Shown: positions 43,369 through 52,119 of the stretch, piece by piece
Layout of the letters: each line of letters starts with the position of its first letter
Numbering within the stretch: position 1 is the stretch's first letter
NCBI RefSeq assembly: GCF_022370835.2
Contig: NZ_CP092365.1
Span: forward strand, 248,001-312,000
Direction: 5' to 3'
Origin: Mycolicibacillus parakoreensis
GTDB taxonomy: Bacteria > Actinomycetota > Actinomycetes > Mycobacteriales > Mycobacteriaceae
Length of the DNA stretch: 64,000 nucleotides
Made by a program: the position numbers and the translations under genes
Notes under the pieces: generated by a model
What the model was told of the DNA's origin: nothing
Seen by the model: the letters and a program-made list of their open reading frames with translations, nothing else
Databases searched by the model: none

Positions 43369-43820
43369 ACGACGAGGCGCTGATCGAGGCGGCGCTGGCG
43401 GTGGCCGCCACCGCCGGTCCCCGCGATGTGCCGATCGGCGCGGTGGTGGTCGCCGCCGACGGCACCGAGCTGGCCCGCGCCGTCAACGCCCGGGAGGCCC
43501 TCGGCGACCCCACCGCGCACGCCGAGATCCTGGCGCTGCGCGCGGCGGCCGCCGCCGGCGGGCACGGATGGCGGCTGACCGGGGCCACCCTGGCGGTCAC
43601 CGTCGAACCCTGCACGATGTGTGCCGGGGCGCTGGTGATGGCCCGGGTCGCGCGGCTGGTGTTCGGGGCGTTCGAACCCAAGACCGGCGCGGTCGGCTCG
43701 CTGTGGGATGTGGTGCGCGACCGCCGGCTCAACCACCGTCCGCAGGTGCGCGGTGGGGTGCTGGCCGCCGCCTGTGCCGCGCCGCTGGAGGGGTTCTTCG
43801 CCCGCCAGCGATTGGGGTGA
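43365..43820 (+). CDS. tadA: tRNA-specific adenosine deaminase TadA
   Basis: A 151-residue zinc deaminase: HAE motif in GDPTAHAEILALR and PCxxC in VEPCTMCAGALVMA. It converts A34 of tRNA-Arg(ACG) to inosine so that the tRNA can read CGU, CGC and CGA; that tRNA is encoded in this window at 18713. GTG start at 43365 within the end of the preceding gene. It is followed 28 bp later by tRNA-Ser(CGA). Confidence 0.93.
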   Translation: MNDEALIEAALAVAATAGPRDVPIGAVVVAADGTELARAVNAREALGDPTAHAEILALRAAAAAGGHGWRLTGATLAVTVEPCTMCAGALVMARVARLVFGAFEPKTGAVGSLWDVVRDRRLNHRPQVRGGVLAAACAAPLEGFFARQRLG

Positions 43821-43848
43821 ACGCCCGCCGGTTGTTACGCTGTGCGGC

Positions 43849-43939
43849 GGTGGCGTGTCCGAGCGGCCGAAGGAGCACGCCTCGAAAGCGTGTGACGGGT
43901 AACCCCCGTCCGTGGGTTCAAATCCCACCGCCACCGCCA
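43849..43939 (+). tRNA. tRNA-Ser (anticodon CGA)
   Basis: Acceptor arms GGTGGCG (43849-43855) and CGCCACC (43929-43935), discriminator G, encoded CCA (43937-43939). Anticodon loop CTCGAAA gives CGA. Long variable arm. Confidence 0.96.
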
Positions 43940-43952
43940 ACGTCACGCGGGG

Positions 43953-43979
43953 GGCGTGCGGCCGGACCGGCCGCACGCC
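43953..43979. terminator. Strong hairpin between tRNA-Ser(CGA) and ldtA, probable bidirectional terminator
   Basis: An 11-bp perfect stem GGCGTGCGGCC/GGCCGCACGCC around GGACC, at the meeting point of two convergent transcripts. No T-tract follows, as is common in high-GC actinobacteria. Confidence 0.65.
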
Positions 43980-43989
43980 GCCGGGGTGT

Positions 43990-44814
43990 CTACTCCCGCA
44001 CGACGACCGGGTCCCCGACGCGCACGGTGTCGAAGTACCACTGCGCGTCGGTGGGGCTGAGGCTGATGCAGCCGTGGCTGACGTTCTCCACTCCCAGCGA
44101 GCGCAGTGCCCACGGCGCGGCGTGCACGTACAGCCCGCGGCTGCTGATCCGCACCGCGTGGTCGACCTCCAGCAGGTAGCCCTCCGGGTCGTCGACCGGG
44201 ATGCCGACGCTGCTGGAATCCATCGTCACGGTGCGGTCCTTGGCCAGCACCGGATAGGTGCCCACCGGGGTGGGGAACTTCTCCTTGCCCATCGACGCCG
44301 GGAACACCCCCGGCTGGCCGTAGTGCGGCCGGTGGTGCGGAGCCGGCATCCTCGTCGCCGCCTGTGCGGCGGACACCCCGTCGATGCTGACGGTGAACGT
44401 GTGCTCGCTGAGGTCGGCCACCGCCAGCACCGCCGGGCCGGTCTCGAAGCTGAGCCGGCGACCGCCCACCGACAGCGCGACGGTGCTGTGGGCCGGCCAG
44501 AACCGCTCGGGGGTCCAGTGCACGGTGTGCGGGTCGACCCAGGCGAAGCGGCCCGACCGCGGCGGCGCCGACCGCAGCCGCAGCGCGCGCTGCGCGGCGC
44601 GTCGGTCGGCCACCGGCGCGGCGAACTCCACCACCACGGGGTGGGCCACCCCGACCACCTGGCCGGGCGCCGGCGCCACCGCGGCGACGACACCCGCCGC
44701 CGGCGGGGCGATCGCCGCCGCCGCCGCGGCCTCGCTCACCGCGACCACGGCGACCATGGTGACCATGGCGACAACGCCCAGCAGTGCACACCGCGCCCGA
44801 CCGGCCACCCGCAT
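43990..44814 (-). CDS. ldtA: L,D-transpeptidase LdtA type
   Basis: A 274-residue secreted enzyme with an N-terminal hydrophobic signal or anchor (about residues 9-36). A bacterial Ig-like domain follows (PGQVVGVAHPVVVEFAAPV), then the YkuD catalytic domain ending in HAAPWALRSLG...VSHGCISLS, with the catalytic Cys and two His. L,D-transpeptidases make the 3-3 peptidoglycan cross-links common in mycobacteria. The sequence most resembles LdtA (Rv0116c), which lies elsewhere in M. tuberculosis, so this locus differs from H37Rv. The ATG at 44814 has AAGGAA upstream and a TATAGT -10-like box at 44827-44832 on the minus strand. Confidence 0.85.
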   Translation of the reverse strand: MRVAGRARCALLGVVAMVTMVAVVAVSEAAAAAAIAPPAAGVVAAVAPAPGQVVGVAHPVVVEFAAPVADRRAAQRALRLRSAPPRSGRFAWVDPHTVHWTPERFWPAHSTVALSVGGRRLSFETGPAVLAVADLSEHTFTVSIDGVSAAQAATRMPAPHHRPHYGQPGVFPASMGKEKFPTPVGTYPVLAKDRTVTMDSSSVGIPVDDPEGYLLEVDHAVRISSRGLYVHAAPWALRSLGVENVSHGCISLSPTDAQWYFDTVRVGDPVVVRE

Positions 44815-45249
44815 TTTCCTTGCCTCACTATAAGCTTGGTAAAACCTGAATTCCCGAGCTGATCGTAGGCTATTCACGCGGGTAAATCACACCCGCGTAA
44901 TTGCAATACGGTCAATTCTTCATCAAAAGTCCGTTGCGTTTGCCGGCAATGTCTCCGTTGTTGTGGTCGGGCGCGGACGGCCGGACCCGGGGCGCCGCCG
45001 CCGAGGCGGTTGACGAGGATTTTTAGCGGGTCAGGGGTGAGCGGCGCGCTTTCCGCAGGGCCCACGGCGGTGTCACGGTCGGGCCGCGTCATGGTCTCCG
45101 TTTCGCCGAGAAACGGTCACAGAAGCGTCCGGGCGGTCTCTTTTCGGCCACCATTGCGATCGCCCTCTGGATCTGAGAAATGACCGCGCGCTACGTTTCC
45201 GGGGCGTTCTATTTGCGCCCCGTTTTCGTCCCCCAACTCAGGAGCCCTG
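44815..45249. other. 435-bp divergent intergenic region, partly AT-rich
   Basis: Between ldtA (leftward) and the proline-rich secreted protein (rightward). 44820-44940 is unusually AT-rich for this genome and holds the inverted repeat at 44876-44898 and a TATAGT box for ldtA. The rest (45000-45240) has coding-like GC but only a weak 72-codon leftward frame that does not look real. AGGAG at 45240-45244 serves the rightward gene. Confidence 0.6.
44876..44898. promoter_or_regulatory. Perfect 8-bp inverted repeat upstream of ldtA
   Basis: ACGCGGGT (44876-44883), spacer AAATCAC, ACCCGCGT (44891-44898). It lies about 62 bp upstream of the ldtA start in AT-rich DNA. Spacing and symmetry suit a dimeric repressor or activator site. 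Confidence 0.55.
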
Positions 45250-45702
45250 GTGATCGGTCGAGTCAACCTGGTGATGCTTGCCGGCGCCGGCTGTGCCCTG
45301 GCCCTCGCCGTCGCGCCCGGTGCGGCCGCGGCCCCGCTGCCCACCGGCGGTCCGGTCTGCGCCGAGACCGTCGAACTGGCGGGCGGGCCGTGCCCGCCGG
45401 CCGCCCCGGTGGTGCCGCACGCCGCCGCGGTCGCGATGGCCGGCGGGCTGCCCGGCCCGCCGCTGGCCCCGCCGCCGCCGGTGCCGTTGGCCCCGCCGCC
45501 GGTGGTTCCCCCGGTGCCGCCGCTGGCCCCGCCGGTTCCGGTGGTGCCGCTGGCGCCCCCGGTCGCCGCCGCCCCGGCGGCCCCGGCCCCCGGGGCGGTG
45601 CTGGCCGACGCAGCCGCGCCCGCCGGCAAGGGCGTGCCGACCGAGCCGTCCCCCGACGACCTGCCCGATCTGGTGGTTCTGCCCGGCCCGCCGCTGTCAT
45701 AG
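45250..45702 (+). CDS. Proline-rich secreted protein
   Basis: A 150-residue protein with a signal peptide (to about residue 28, GAAAA/PLP) and two cysteines early in the mature region (GPVCAETVELAGGPCPP). About 60 residues then follow that are nearly all Pro, Val, Ala and Leu in PPVPLAPP-type repeats. The family was not recognised; composition suggests an extended envelope or secreted protein. GTG at 45250 with AGGAG 5 nt upstream. Confidence 0.7.
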   Translation: MIGRVNLVMLAGAGCALALAVAPGAAAAPLPTGGPVCAETVELAGGPCPPAAPVVPHAAAVAMAGGLPGPPLAPPPPVPLAPPPVVPPVPPLAPPVPVVPLAPPVAAAPAAPAPGAVLADAAAPAGKGVPTEPSPDDLPDLVVLPGPPLS

Positions 45703-45771
45703 TTGAGGGCCGATGGCCCCGCACCGGGGCGCGGCCCGGTGCAGCTGCAGCGCCGATCGAGGAGGACCGCC

Positions 45772-47127
45772 GTGGAGTTGATCTCGCCCACCGACGCGAT
45801 CTTCCTGCTGGGGGAGTCCCGCGAGCACCCCATGCACGTCGGCGGGCTGCAGCTGTTCCGGCCCCCGCCCGGCGCGGGCCCGCAGTTCGCCCGCGAGAGC
45901 TATGAGGCGCTGATCGCCAACGACGAGTTCGAGCCGACCTTCCGCAAACGTCCCGCCACCCTGCTCGGGGGCATCAGCCCGATCGGGTGGATCTACGACG
46001 ACGACGTCGACATCGACTACCACGTGCGGCGGGTGGCGCTGCCGTCGCCGGGGCGGGTGCGCGATCTGCTGGAGCTCAGCTCGCTTCTGCACGGCAGCCT
46101 GCTCGACCGGCACCGGCCCCTGTGGGAGACCCACTTCGTCGAGGGACTGCGCGACGGCCGGTTCGCCGTCTACGTCAAGGCCCACCACGCGTTGATCGAC
46201 GGGGTCTCGGCGCTGAAGCTGATGCAGCGGGCGCTGGTGACCGACCCGGACGACCCGGCGATGCAGGCGTTGTGGAGCCTGCCGCGGCGCCGATCCGGCG
46301 GCCCGGGACGTTCGCGGCTGCAGGCGCTGACCGGTCTGCTCGGCGCGACGATGGCGCTGGGGCCGTCGACGGTGAGCCTGGCGCGTGCGGCGTTGGTCCA
46401 ACAGCAGTTGACGCTGCCGTTCGCCGCGCCGCGCACCATGTTCAACGTCAAGATCGGCGGCGCGCGCCGGGTGGCCGCCCAGTCCTGGCCGCAGGACCGG
46501 CTCACCGCGATCAAACGGGTCACCGGGGCCACCCTCAACGATGTCGTGCTGGCCATGTGCGCCGGAGCGCTGCGCGGCTACCTGGCCGAACAGCAGGCGC
46601 TGCCCGACACCCCGCTGGTGGCGATGGTGCCGGTGAGCCTGCGCACCGAGGCCGAGGCCGACGCCGGGGGCAACATGGTCGGCACGATCCTGTGCAGCCT
46701 GGCCACCGACGAGGCGGATCCGGCGCGCCGGCTGACCGCGATCTGCGCCTCGATGCGCGACAACAAGAAGGTCTTCGCCGGGCTGCCCCGGGCGCAGGCG
46801 CTGGCGCTGTCGGCGATGAACGTCGCCCCGCTGGGGCTGGCCGGCGTGCCCGGCTTCGTCTCCTCGGCGCCGCCGCCGTTCAACCTGGTCATCTCCAACG
46901 TGCCCGGCCCCACCGCGCCGCTGTACTGGCGCGGGGCGCGCCTGGACGGCAACTATCCGCTCTCGATCGCCCTGGACGGTCAGGCGCTGAACATCACGCT
47001 GACCAACACCGCCGGCAACCTCGACTTCGGGCTGGTGGGCTGCCGGCGCAGCGTGCCGCACCTGCAGCGGCTGCTCAAACACCTCGAGACCGCGCTGACC
47101 GAGCTGGAGCGCGCCGTCGGGGCCTGA
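45772..47127 (+). CDS. Wax ester synthase/diacylglycerol acyltransferase (WS/DGAT), Tgs-type
   Basis: A 451-residue acyltransferase. It opens ELISPTDAIFLLGESREHPMHVGGLQLF, carries the catalytic HHALIDGVSALKLM (HHxxxDG), and ends with LVISNVPGPTAPLYWRGA. WS/DGAT enzymes make triacylglycerols or wax esters from acyl-CoA at the membrane; mycobacteria have many (Tgs1-4 and others). The pattern is close to Tgs2 (Rv3734c) or Rv3740c, both of which lie in the matching H37Rv interval, but the exact orthologue could not be decided. GTG start with GAGGAGG upstream. Confidence 0.88.
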   Translation: MELISPTDAIFLLGESREHPMHVGGLQLFRPPPGAGPQFARESYEALIANDEFEPTFRKRPATLLGGISPIGWIYDDDVDIDYHVRRVALPSPGRVRDLLELSSLLHGSLLDRHRPLWETHFVEGLRDGRFAVYVKAHHALIDGVSALKLMQRALVTDPDDPAMQALWSLPRRRSGGPGRSRLQALTGLLGATMALGPSTVSLARAALVQQQLTLPFAAPRTMFNVKIGGARRVAAQSWPQDRLTAIKRVTGATLNDVVLAMCAGALRGYLAEQQALPDTPLVAMVPVSLRTEAEADAGGNMVGTILCSLATDEADPARRLTAICASMRDNKKVFAGLPRAQALALSAMNVAPLGLAGVPGFVSSAPPPFNLVISNVPGPTAPLYWRGARLDGNYPLSIALDGQALNITLTNTAGNLDFGLVGCRRSVPHLQRLLKHLETALTELERAVGA

Positions 47128-47144
47128 GCGGTGACCGTTGGCGG

Positions 47145-47681
47145 TCAGTAGGCCCAGCTGCCGGCCGGGCTGACCACGAAGCCGTGCTCGCCGTAGTGGC
47201 GATCCGGCGGGTCGGGGGTGTCCGGCGCCCAGTCGGCGGGTTTCTCCGCCCGGCAGACCAGCTCCGCCTCGGTGGGCACCGCGCACACCACCCCGTTGCC
47301 GGCGTCGATCTTGGTGCCGGCGGCCAGCAGCCGCGCCCCGGTCTCGGGGCCCGGCGCCTCGGCGGTGACGAAACGGCCCGGTTTGGTCAGCGAGACCGCC
47401 ACCGTGTCGGCCGGCGGGTCGGTGCCCGCGACCGGCCCGGTGCAGTACACCCCCAGGTCGGGGATGAGGCTGTCGCGGCAGGTCAATCCGCCCGGGGTGG
47501 CGAACAGCCAGCCCGACCCGCTGGGGTGGGCACCGCGCACCTCGTAATCGTCGGGATCGACCGCCGCGAACGCGTCCACGTCGGGGAAGCCGTCGGGGGC
47601 CGCCGCGGCCGACGCCGACCACACCGTGGCGGCCGCGGCGGCCAGTCCCACAACCGTCAACGGTCCCCGGCGGTGGCGCAT
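47145..47681 (-). CDS. Secreted protein of unknown function
   Basis: A 178-residue protein with a signal peptide (cleavage near residue 28). Four cysteines in the mature part (LTCRDS, VYCTGP, VVCAVP, LVCRAE) probably form two disulfides. The Trp/Tyr-containing C-terminus is VVSPAGSWAY. It looks like the mycobacterial secreted family with TPGGLxC and NGVVCAVP motifs. Function unknown. Its ATG (47681) is only 29 bp from the start of the divergent acyltransferase frame. Confidence 0.75.
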   Translation of the reverse strand: MRHRRGPLTVVGLAAAAATVWSASAAAAPDGFPDVDAFAAVDPDDYEVRGAHPSGSGWLFATPGGLTCRDSLIPDLGVYCTGPVAGTDPPADTVAVSLTKPGRFVTAEAPGPETGARLLAAGTKIDAGNGVVCAVPTEAELVCRAEKPADWAPDTPDPPDRHYGEHGFVVSPAGSWAY

Positions 47682-47710
47682 CCGCCCACGGTAGCCGCCG
47701 GCGGCGGGAA

Positions 47711-49867
47711 ATGCCGGGGCTTGCCGTCGCGCCTCCCGGATCTGGCGGTGTCGCGGCCCTAAACTTTCTTGCCGATCGGGCAGGAGGACAACGGCGTATC
47801 GGCGAGAACCACAGCGCCGGTCAACGGACCGGCCGGACCGAGCCGGCCGGGGGGTACCCCCAGCCGGCGCGCTTCGCTGCGCGCATCGGCGCCGGCCGCC
47901 AGCGCTTCGCGCACCGCAGCGCGATCCCGGCCCTCGACGGCATCCGGGCGATCGCGGTGGCCCTGGTGCTGCTCGACCACGGCGGGATCCCGGGCCTGTC
48001 CGGCGGCTTCATCGGCGTCGACGTCTTCTTCGTGCTCAGCGGGTTTTTGATCACCGCGCTACTGCTCGATGAGATCGGCCGCACCGACCGCATCGACGTG
48101 CCCGGATTCTGGGTGCGCCGCGCCCGGCGGCTGCTGCCGGCCCTGGTGGTGATGGTGCTGGCGGTGGCGTTCGCCCGCGACCTGTTCCCCCCCGACGCGG
48201 TGCTGCGGTTGCGCGACGACGCGGTCGCGGCGTTCTTCTGGATGGCCAACTGGAACTTCGTCGCCCAACAGAGCGACTACTTCACCTCCGGCGGCAACGC
48301 CTCGCCGCTGCAGCACACCTGGTCGCTGGGGGTCGAAGAGCAGTACTACTTCCTGTGGCCGCTGCTGGTCATCGGGGTGGGTTCGCTGGTGGCCGCCCGG
48401 GCCCGCCGGCGCCGCTGGGTCACCCACGGCACGGTCCGGTTGGCGGTGCTGGTGGTCGCCGGCGCCGGAGTGATCGCCTCGGCTACCGCCGCGGTGCTGC
48501 TGGCCGGGCACACCTCGGTGGACCGGATCTATTTCGGCACCGACACCCGGGTGCAGGCGCTGCTGCTGGGGGCGGCCGCCGCCGCCCTGGTGGTCCAGGA
48601 CTGGTCGGCGCTGCTGCGCCGCCCGGCGGTGCCCCGCTCACGCTGGGGCACCCGCACCGCCGCCGTGCTGCCGGTGCTCGGTCTGGCCGGGCTGGGAGCC
48701 GCGGCGCACCTCGCGGCCGGCACCGCCGAGCAGTTCCGCTGGGGGGCGCTGACCGCGGTGGCGGTGGCCGCGGTGGCGGTGGTCGCCCCGGTGGCGCTGC
48801 ATCAGCGCAGCCCGGTGGCCCGGCTGCTGGCGCTGCGTCCGCTGGTGGCGCTCGGGGCGGTCTCCTACGGGGTCTACCTGTGGCACTGGCCGATCTTTCT
48901 GCTGCTCAACGGGGAGCGCACCGGTCAGACCGGCGGGTCGCTGTTCGCGCTGCGGTGTGCGGCGACCCTGGCGGTGGCGATCGCCTCGTGGTGGCTGATC
49001 GAACAGCCGATCCGGCGGTGGCGCCCGGCGGGCGTGCCGCTGCTGCGGCTGGCCGCGGCCACCGTGGGCACCGCGGTGGCGGTGACGCTGCTGGTGGTGC
49101 CCACGGTGCACCCACCGGGCGGGCCCGCCGAGGTGTCGGCGGTGGCGGCGATGACCCCGGCGTCGCCGGCCTCGTCGTCGCCCGCCCCGTCGCCGCTGCG
49201 GCACCGCGACCCGCACCGCCCGCACACCGTCTCGGTGTTCGGCGACTCCATCGGGGCCTCGCTGATGGAGTACCTGCCGGCCACCCCGGGGGTGCGGTTC
49301 ATCGACCACACCGTGATCGGGTGCAGCATCGTGCGCGGCGGGCCGTACCGGTACTCGGGCAAGGTGCTCGACCAGAAGGCCGAGTGCGACCGGTGGCCGG
49401 CGCGTTGGGGCCGCCAGCTCGCCGCCGACCGGCCCGACGTGGCGTTGCTGGTCATCGGCCGGTGGGAGACTGTCAACCGGGTCATCGAGGGCAACTGGAC
49501 CCACATCGGCGACCGCGCCTTCGACGCCTACCTGGAAGGGGAGCTGACCCGGGCGGTGCGCACCCTCACCGCGGACGGAACCCGGCTGGTGATCACCACC
49601 CTGCCGTACAGCAAATACGGCGAGAAACCCGACGGCAGCCTGTACCCGGAGGATCAACCCGAGCGGGTCAAACAGTGGAACGCGCTGCTGCACAAGGTGG
49701 TCGGCAAACGCCGCGATGTCCGCCTGCTGGATCTGAACAAGAAGCTCGGCCCCACCGGGCGCTACACGGTCACCGTCGACGGCGTCAAAGTCCGCAGCGA
49801 CGGGGTGCACCTGTCGGCAAAGGGCGTGGCCTGGCTGACCCCGTGGCTGGTCGCCGGGGTGCGCTGA
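47711..49867 (+). CDS. OafA-like membrane acyltransferase with C-terminal SGNH domain
   Basis: A 718-residue frame. Residues ~72-430 form an acyltransferase-3 domain with about ten membrane helices (IPALDGIRAIAV, GVDVFFVLSGFLIT, HTWSLGVEEQYYFLWPLL, SYGVYLWHWPIFLL). After a Ser/Pro-rich linker, residues ~500-715 form an SGNH hydrolase-like domain with VFGDSIGASL and DGVHLSAKGVAW (catalytic Ser, Asp/His). Such fusions O-acylate envelope glycans. The N-terminus is uncertain: the first ~70 residues look non-coding and contain palindromes. An AGGAGG at 47782-47787 has no standard in-frame start after it, so the true start may differ or the 5' end is altered. Confidence 0.85.
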   Translation: MPGLAVAPPGSGGVAALNFLADRAGGQRRIGENHSAGQRTGRTEPAGGYPQPARFAARIGAGRQRFAHRSAIPALDGIRAIAVALVLLDHGGIPGLSGGFIGVDVFFVLSGFLITALLLDEIGRTDRIDVPGFWVRRARRLLPALVVMVLAVAFARDLFPPDAVLRLRDDAVAAFFWMANWNFVAQQSDYFTSGGNASPLQHTWSLGVEEQYYFLWPLLVIGVGSLVAARARRRRWVTHGTVRLAVLVVAGAGVIASATAAVLLAGHTSVDRIYFGTDTRVQALLLGAAAAALVVQDWSALLRRPAVPRSRWGTRTAAVLPVLGLAGLGAAAHLAAGTAEQFRWGALTAVAVAAVAVVAPVALHQRSPVARLLALRPLVALGAVSYGVYLWHWPIFLLLNGERTGQTGGSLFALRCAATLAVAIASWWLIEQPIRRWRPAGVPLLRLAAATVGTAVAVTLLVVPTVHPPGGPAEVSAVAAMTPASPASSSPAPSPLRHRDPHRPHTVSVFGDSIGASLMEYLPATPGVRFIDHTVIGCSIVRGGPYRYSGKVLDQKAECDRWPARWGRQLAADRPDVALLVIGRWETVNRVIEGNWTHIGDRAFDAYLEGELTRAVRTLTADGTRLVITTLPYSKYGEKPDGSLYPEDQPERVKQWNALLHKVVGKRRDVRLLDLNKKLGPTGRYTVTVDGVKVRSDGVHLSAKGVAWLTPWLVAGVR

Positions 49868-49886
49868 CCGGCGCCGATCGTCGGGG

Positions 49887-51620
49887 TCAGCCGCGGCGGC
49901 GCCGCCACCCGGTCAGCCGGGCCCACACCCAGGTCGCCGGGACGTCGCGGCCGGTGGCCACGTACTCCACCGTGGCCGGGTACTCGCAGATCTGGTGCAC
50001 CTGCGCGAGGCCCTCCGGTTTGCCGACCAGCAGCACCTGATCGGCCAGTGTCAAGGCGGTGTCCTCGGCGGGCAGCACCATCGGCTCGCCGTCGCGCAGC
50101 AACACCAGCGCCGCCAGCGGCAGCAGCGCGTCCCGGTCGTCGGGGCGGCGCAGCAGATCGCCCACGGTCAGGGTCTGCCCGCCGGAGAGCCACGCCACGA
50201 TCGCCGGGGCGTGCGCCGGGGAGACCGTGACGATGTCGCGCTGCGGGGTGCGGCTCCCGCAGCGCTCCCGCAGATGGTCGCGGGCCTCCACGGCCCACTG
50301 CTCGTCACGGCCGAACACGTGGTCGACGAAGCGCAGGAACACCGGGGTGAGGATCCGGGCGAGCACCTCGCGGGCCACCATGTCGGTGGCGATGTAGACC
50401 GAGTCGATCTGCAGCGCCTCCAGCAGCGCCTTCTTCGTCGACGCCTGCTGACGGACCACCACGTACACCTCGGGGTTGGCCAGCCGGGCCTGTTCGGCGA
50501 GCGCGATGTTGGCGGTGTCGTCGCCGGTGGCGGCGATGAACCCGACGACGTCGGCGACGTCGGGGGCGCCGCCGCCGGGGTCGACCACATCGACCGAGAG
50601 CCCGCTGGCACCCAGGTCGCGCAGCACGTCGGCGGCGAAGTGCTCCTCGGCGCAGACCACCCACCGGCCGGTGTCCAGGCCGGTGCGCACCGGGGGCAGC
50701 TGCTCCTCGTCGTTGTCCATCAGCCAGCGCAGCAGCTGGTGGTTGACCGGGCGGTGGATCGACAACGCCAGGTAGTCGCCGAACCGGCCGTCGGGGTTGA
50801 TCGCCGCGCCCGGGGCGAAATGCTCGATGCGGGCCTGGGTCAGCGCATCACCGCAGCGGGCGAAGACCGGCATCCCGGGGCGCAGCAGCGTCACGGTCAT
50901 CACCACCGCCAGGTTGGTGGTGTCGTCCTCGGTCAACGCCAGGACCCCTTCGCAGTCGCGGTGGCCCAGCCCGGCCAGCCCCAGCACCGCCGGCACCGCA
51001 CAGTCGCCCTCCACGGCCGGGACGTCGAAACTCAGCTGCGCCGCCAGCACCGACTCGACCCGCGACTCCCGGTTGTCCACGACGACGAACCGGTGGCCGA
51101 GGGCGTCGAGTTCGGCGCCGATCGCCCGCCCGGCCTGGCCGTAGCCGGCGACGATGACGAACGGCTCCACCAGCCGCCGGACCTGGCGGCGGAACCGCTG
51201 GGCGGCGATCGCGTCCTGAAACGCGGTGTCGTTCACCAGCGAGAAGAACACCCCGATGGCGTAGGCCCAGCTGATGACCACCAGATAGATCGACATCGAC
51301 AGCCACATCCGTTGCGGATAGCTGAAGGCGTGCGGGATCTCGCTGTAGCCGACCGTGGTGACGGTGACCGTCATCTGGTAAAACGCGTCGAACACCGTCA
51401 GCCGGTAGGGGTTGCCGTCGGCGTCGACGCCGGGCATGAGCATCAGCCCGCCGGTGCAGAAACTGAAGTTGGCGATCAGCACGATCAGCGGTGCGCGCAT
51501 GCGCCGCATCAGCAGGAAGATCACGTCGGTGGTGCCCACCGCCGTCGGGACCCGCACCGGCATCAGCCGGGGCCGGCGGCGTCGGCCCCAGAACGCCAGC
51601 AGATGCACCGGGTTGGGCAT
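49887..51620 (-). CDS. Potassium channel with RCK/TrkA-N domains
   Basis: A 577-residue protein. Two membrane helices flank the pore sequence QMTVTVTTVGYSEIP, with the K+ selectivity filter TVGYS. The cytoplasmic part has two RCK/TrkA-N Rossmann domains (VIVAGYGQAGRAIGAELD and a second near residues 310-410) and a TrkA-C-like end (LTLADQVLLVGKPEG). Probably a nucleotide-gated K+ channel. The ATG at 51620 lies 3 nt after the stop of the DUF6394 gene. Confidence 0.9.
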   Translation of the reverse strand: MPNPVHLLAFWGRRRRPRLMPVRVPTAVGTTDVIFLLMRRMRAPLIVLIANFSFCTGGLMLMPGVDADGNPYRLTVFDAFYQMTVTVTTVGYSEIPHAFSYPQRMWLSMSIYLVVISWAYAIGVFFSLVNDTAFQDAIAAQRFRRQVRRLVEPFVIVAGYGQAGRAIGAELDALGHRFVVVDNRESRVESVLAAQLSFDVPAVEGDCAVPAVLGLAGLGHRDCEGVLALTEDDTTNLAVVMTVTLLRPGMPVFARCGDALTQARIEHFAPGAAINPDGRFGDYLALSIHRPVNHQLLRWLMDNDEEQLPPVRTGLDTGRWVVCAEEHFAADVLRDLGASGLSVDVVDPGGGAPDVADVVGFIAATGDDTANIALAEQARLANPEVYVVVRQQASTKKALLEALQIDSVYIATDMVAREVLARILTPVFLRFVDHVFGRDEQWAVEARDHLRERCGSRTPQRDIVTVSPAHAPAIVAWLSGGQTLTVGDLLRRPDDRDALLPLAALVLLRDGEPMVLPAEDTALTLADQVLLVGKPEGLAQVHQICEYPATVEYVATGRDVPATWVWARLTGWRRRRG

Positions 51621-51623
51621 CGG

Positions 51624-52013
51624 CTAGCGGCGACGGCGGAACGAGGCGGTCTCCACCACCAGCAGCGTGACCGACACGATGTTGGCCAACAGCGCCCCAC
51701 CGGACAGCGACACCACGCTGGCGGTCGCGTGACGGTCCAACCCGTAGCTGGAGACCTGGGTGGCGAACACCCACATCGCGGCCGCCGCCGCCAACTGCAG
51801 CAACGCCACCAGGCTGGTCGCCAGATGCACCGCGCCCAACTGGGTGCGGTCGCCGAACTTCAGCACCGTGGTGATCAGGGCGACGATGAGCGCGAGGAAC
51901 AACTCCCACGGGTTGTGGATGGTGGCATCACCGATGTCGCCGACGAAGAACCCGAAGTTCAACGTCGCGGCCAGCAGCACGAAGAAGCCGAACACCACCT
52001 TCTCGAGATTCAC
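51624..52013 (-). CDS. DUF6394 membrane protein, K+ channel partner
   Basis: A 129-residue protein with about four membrane helices (VVFGFFVLLAATLNFGFFVG, WELFLALIVALITTVLKFGD, SLVALLQLAAAAAMWVF, ALLANIVSVTLLVVE). It matches the small DUF6394 family. The tight coupling with the K+ channel gene (3-nt gap) suggests an accessory subunit of the channel. ATG at 52013. Confidence 0.82.
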   Translation of the reverse strand: MNLEKVVFGFFVLLAATLNFGFFVGDIGDATIHNPWELFLALIVALITTVLKFGDRTQLGAVHLATSLVALLQLAAAAAMWVFATQVSSYGLDRHATASVVSLSGGALLANIVSVTLLVVETASFRRRR

Positions 52014-52119
52014 ACCGGCAGCCTAACCGGGCACCGCCGGTGCGGGCGGGGGTTCGCGCCCGGCGGGTGTCGCGCCGGTTCGGCGCCGCCGTCGGCGATC
52101 GTCGGCCACAATCGGTGGG

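Noticed and set aside
44874..45092. Leftward 72-codon reading frame between ldtA and the proline-rich protein gene
   Set aside because: The second half is AT-rich with codon use unlike the genome, it runs into the 44876-44898 palindrome, and no family pattern is seen.
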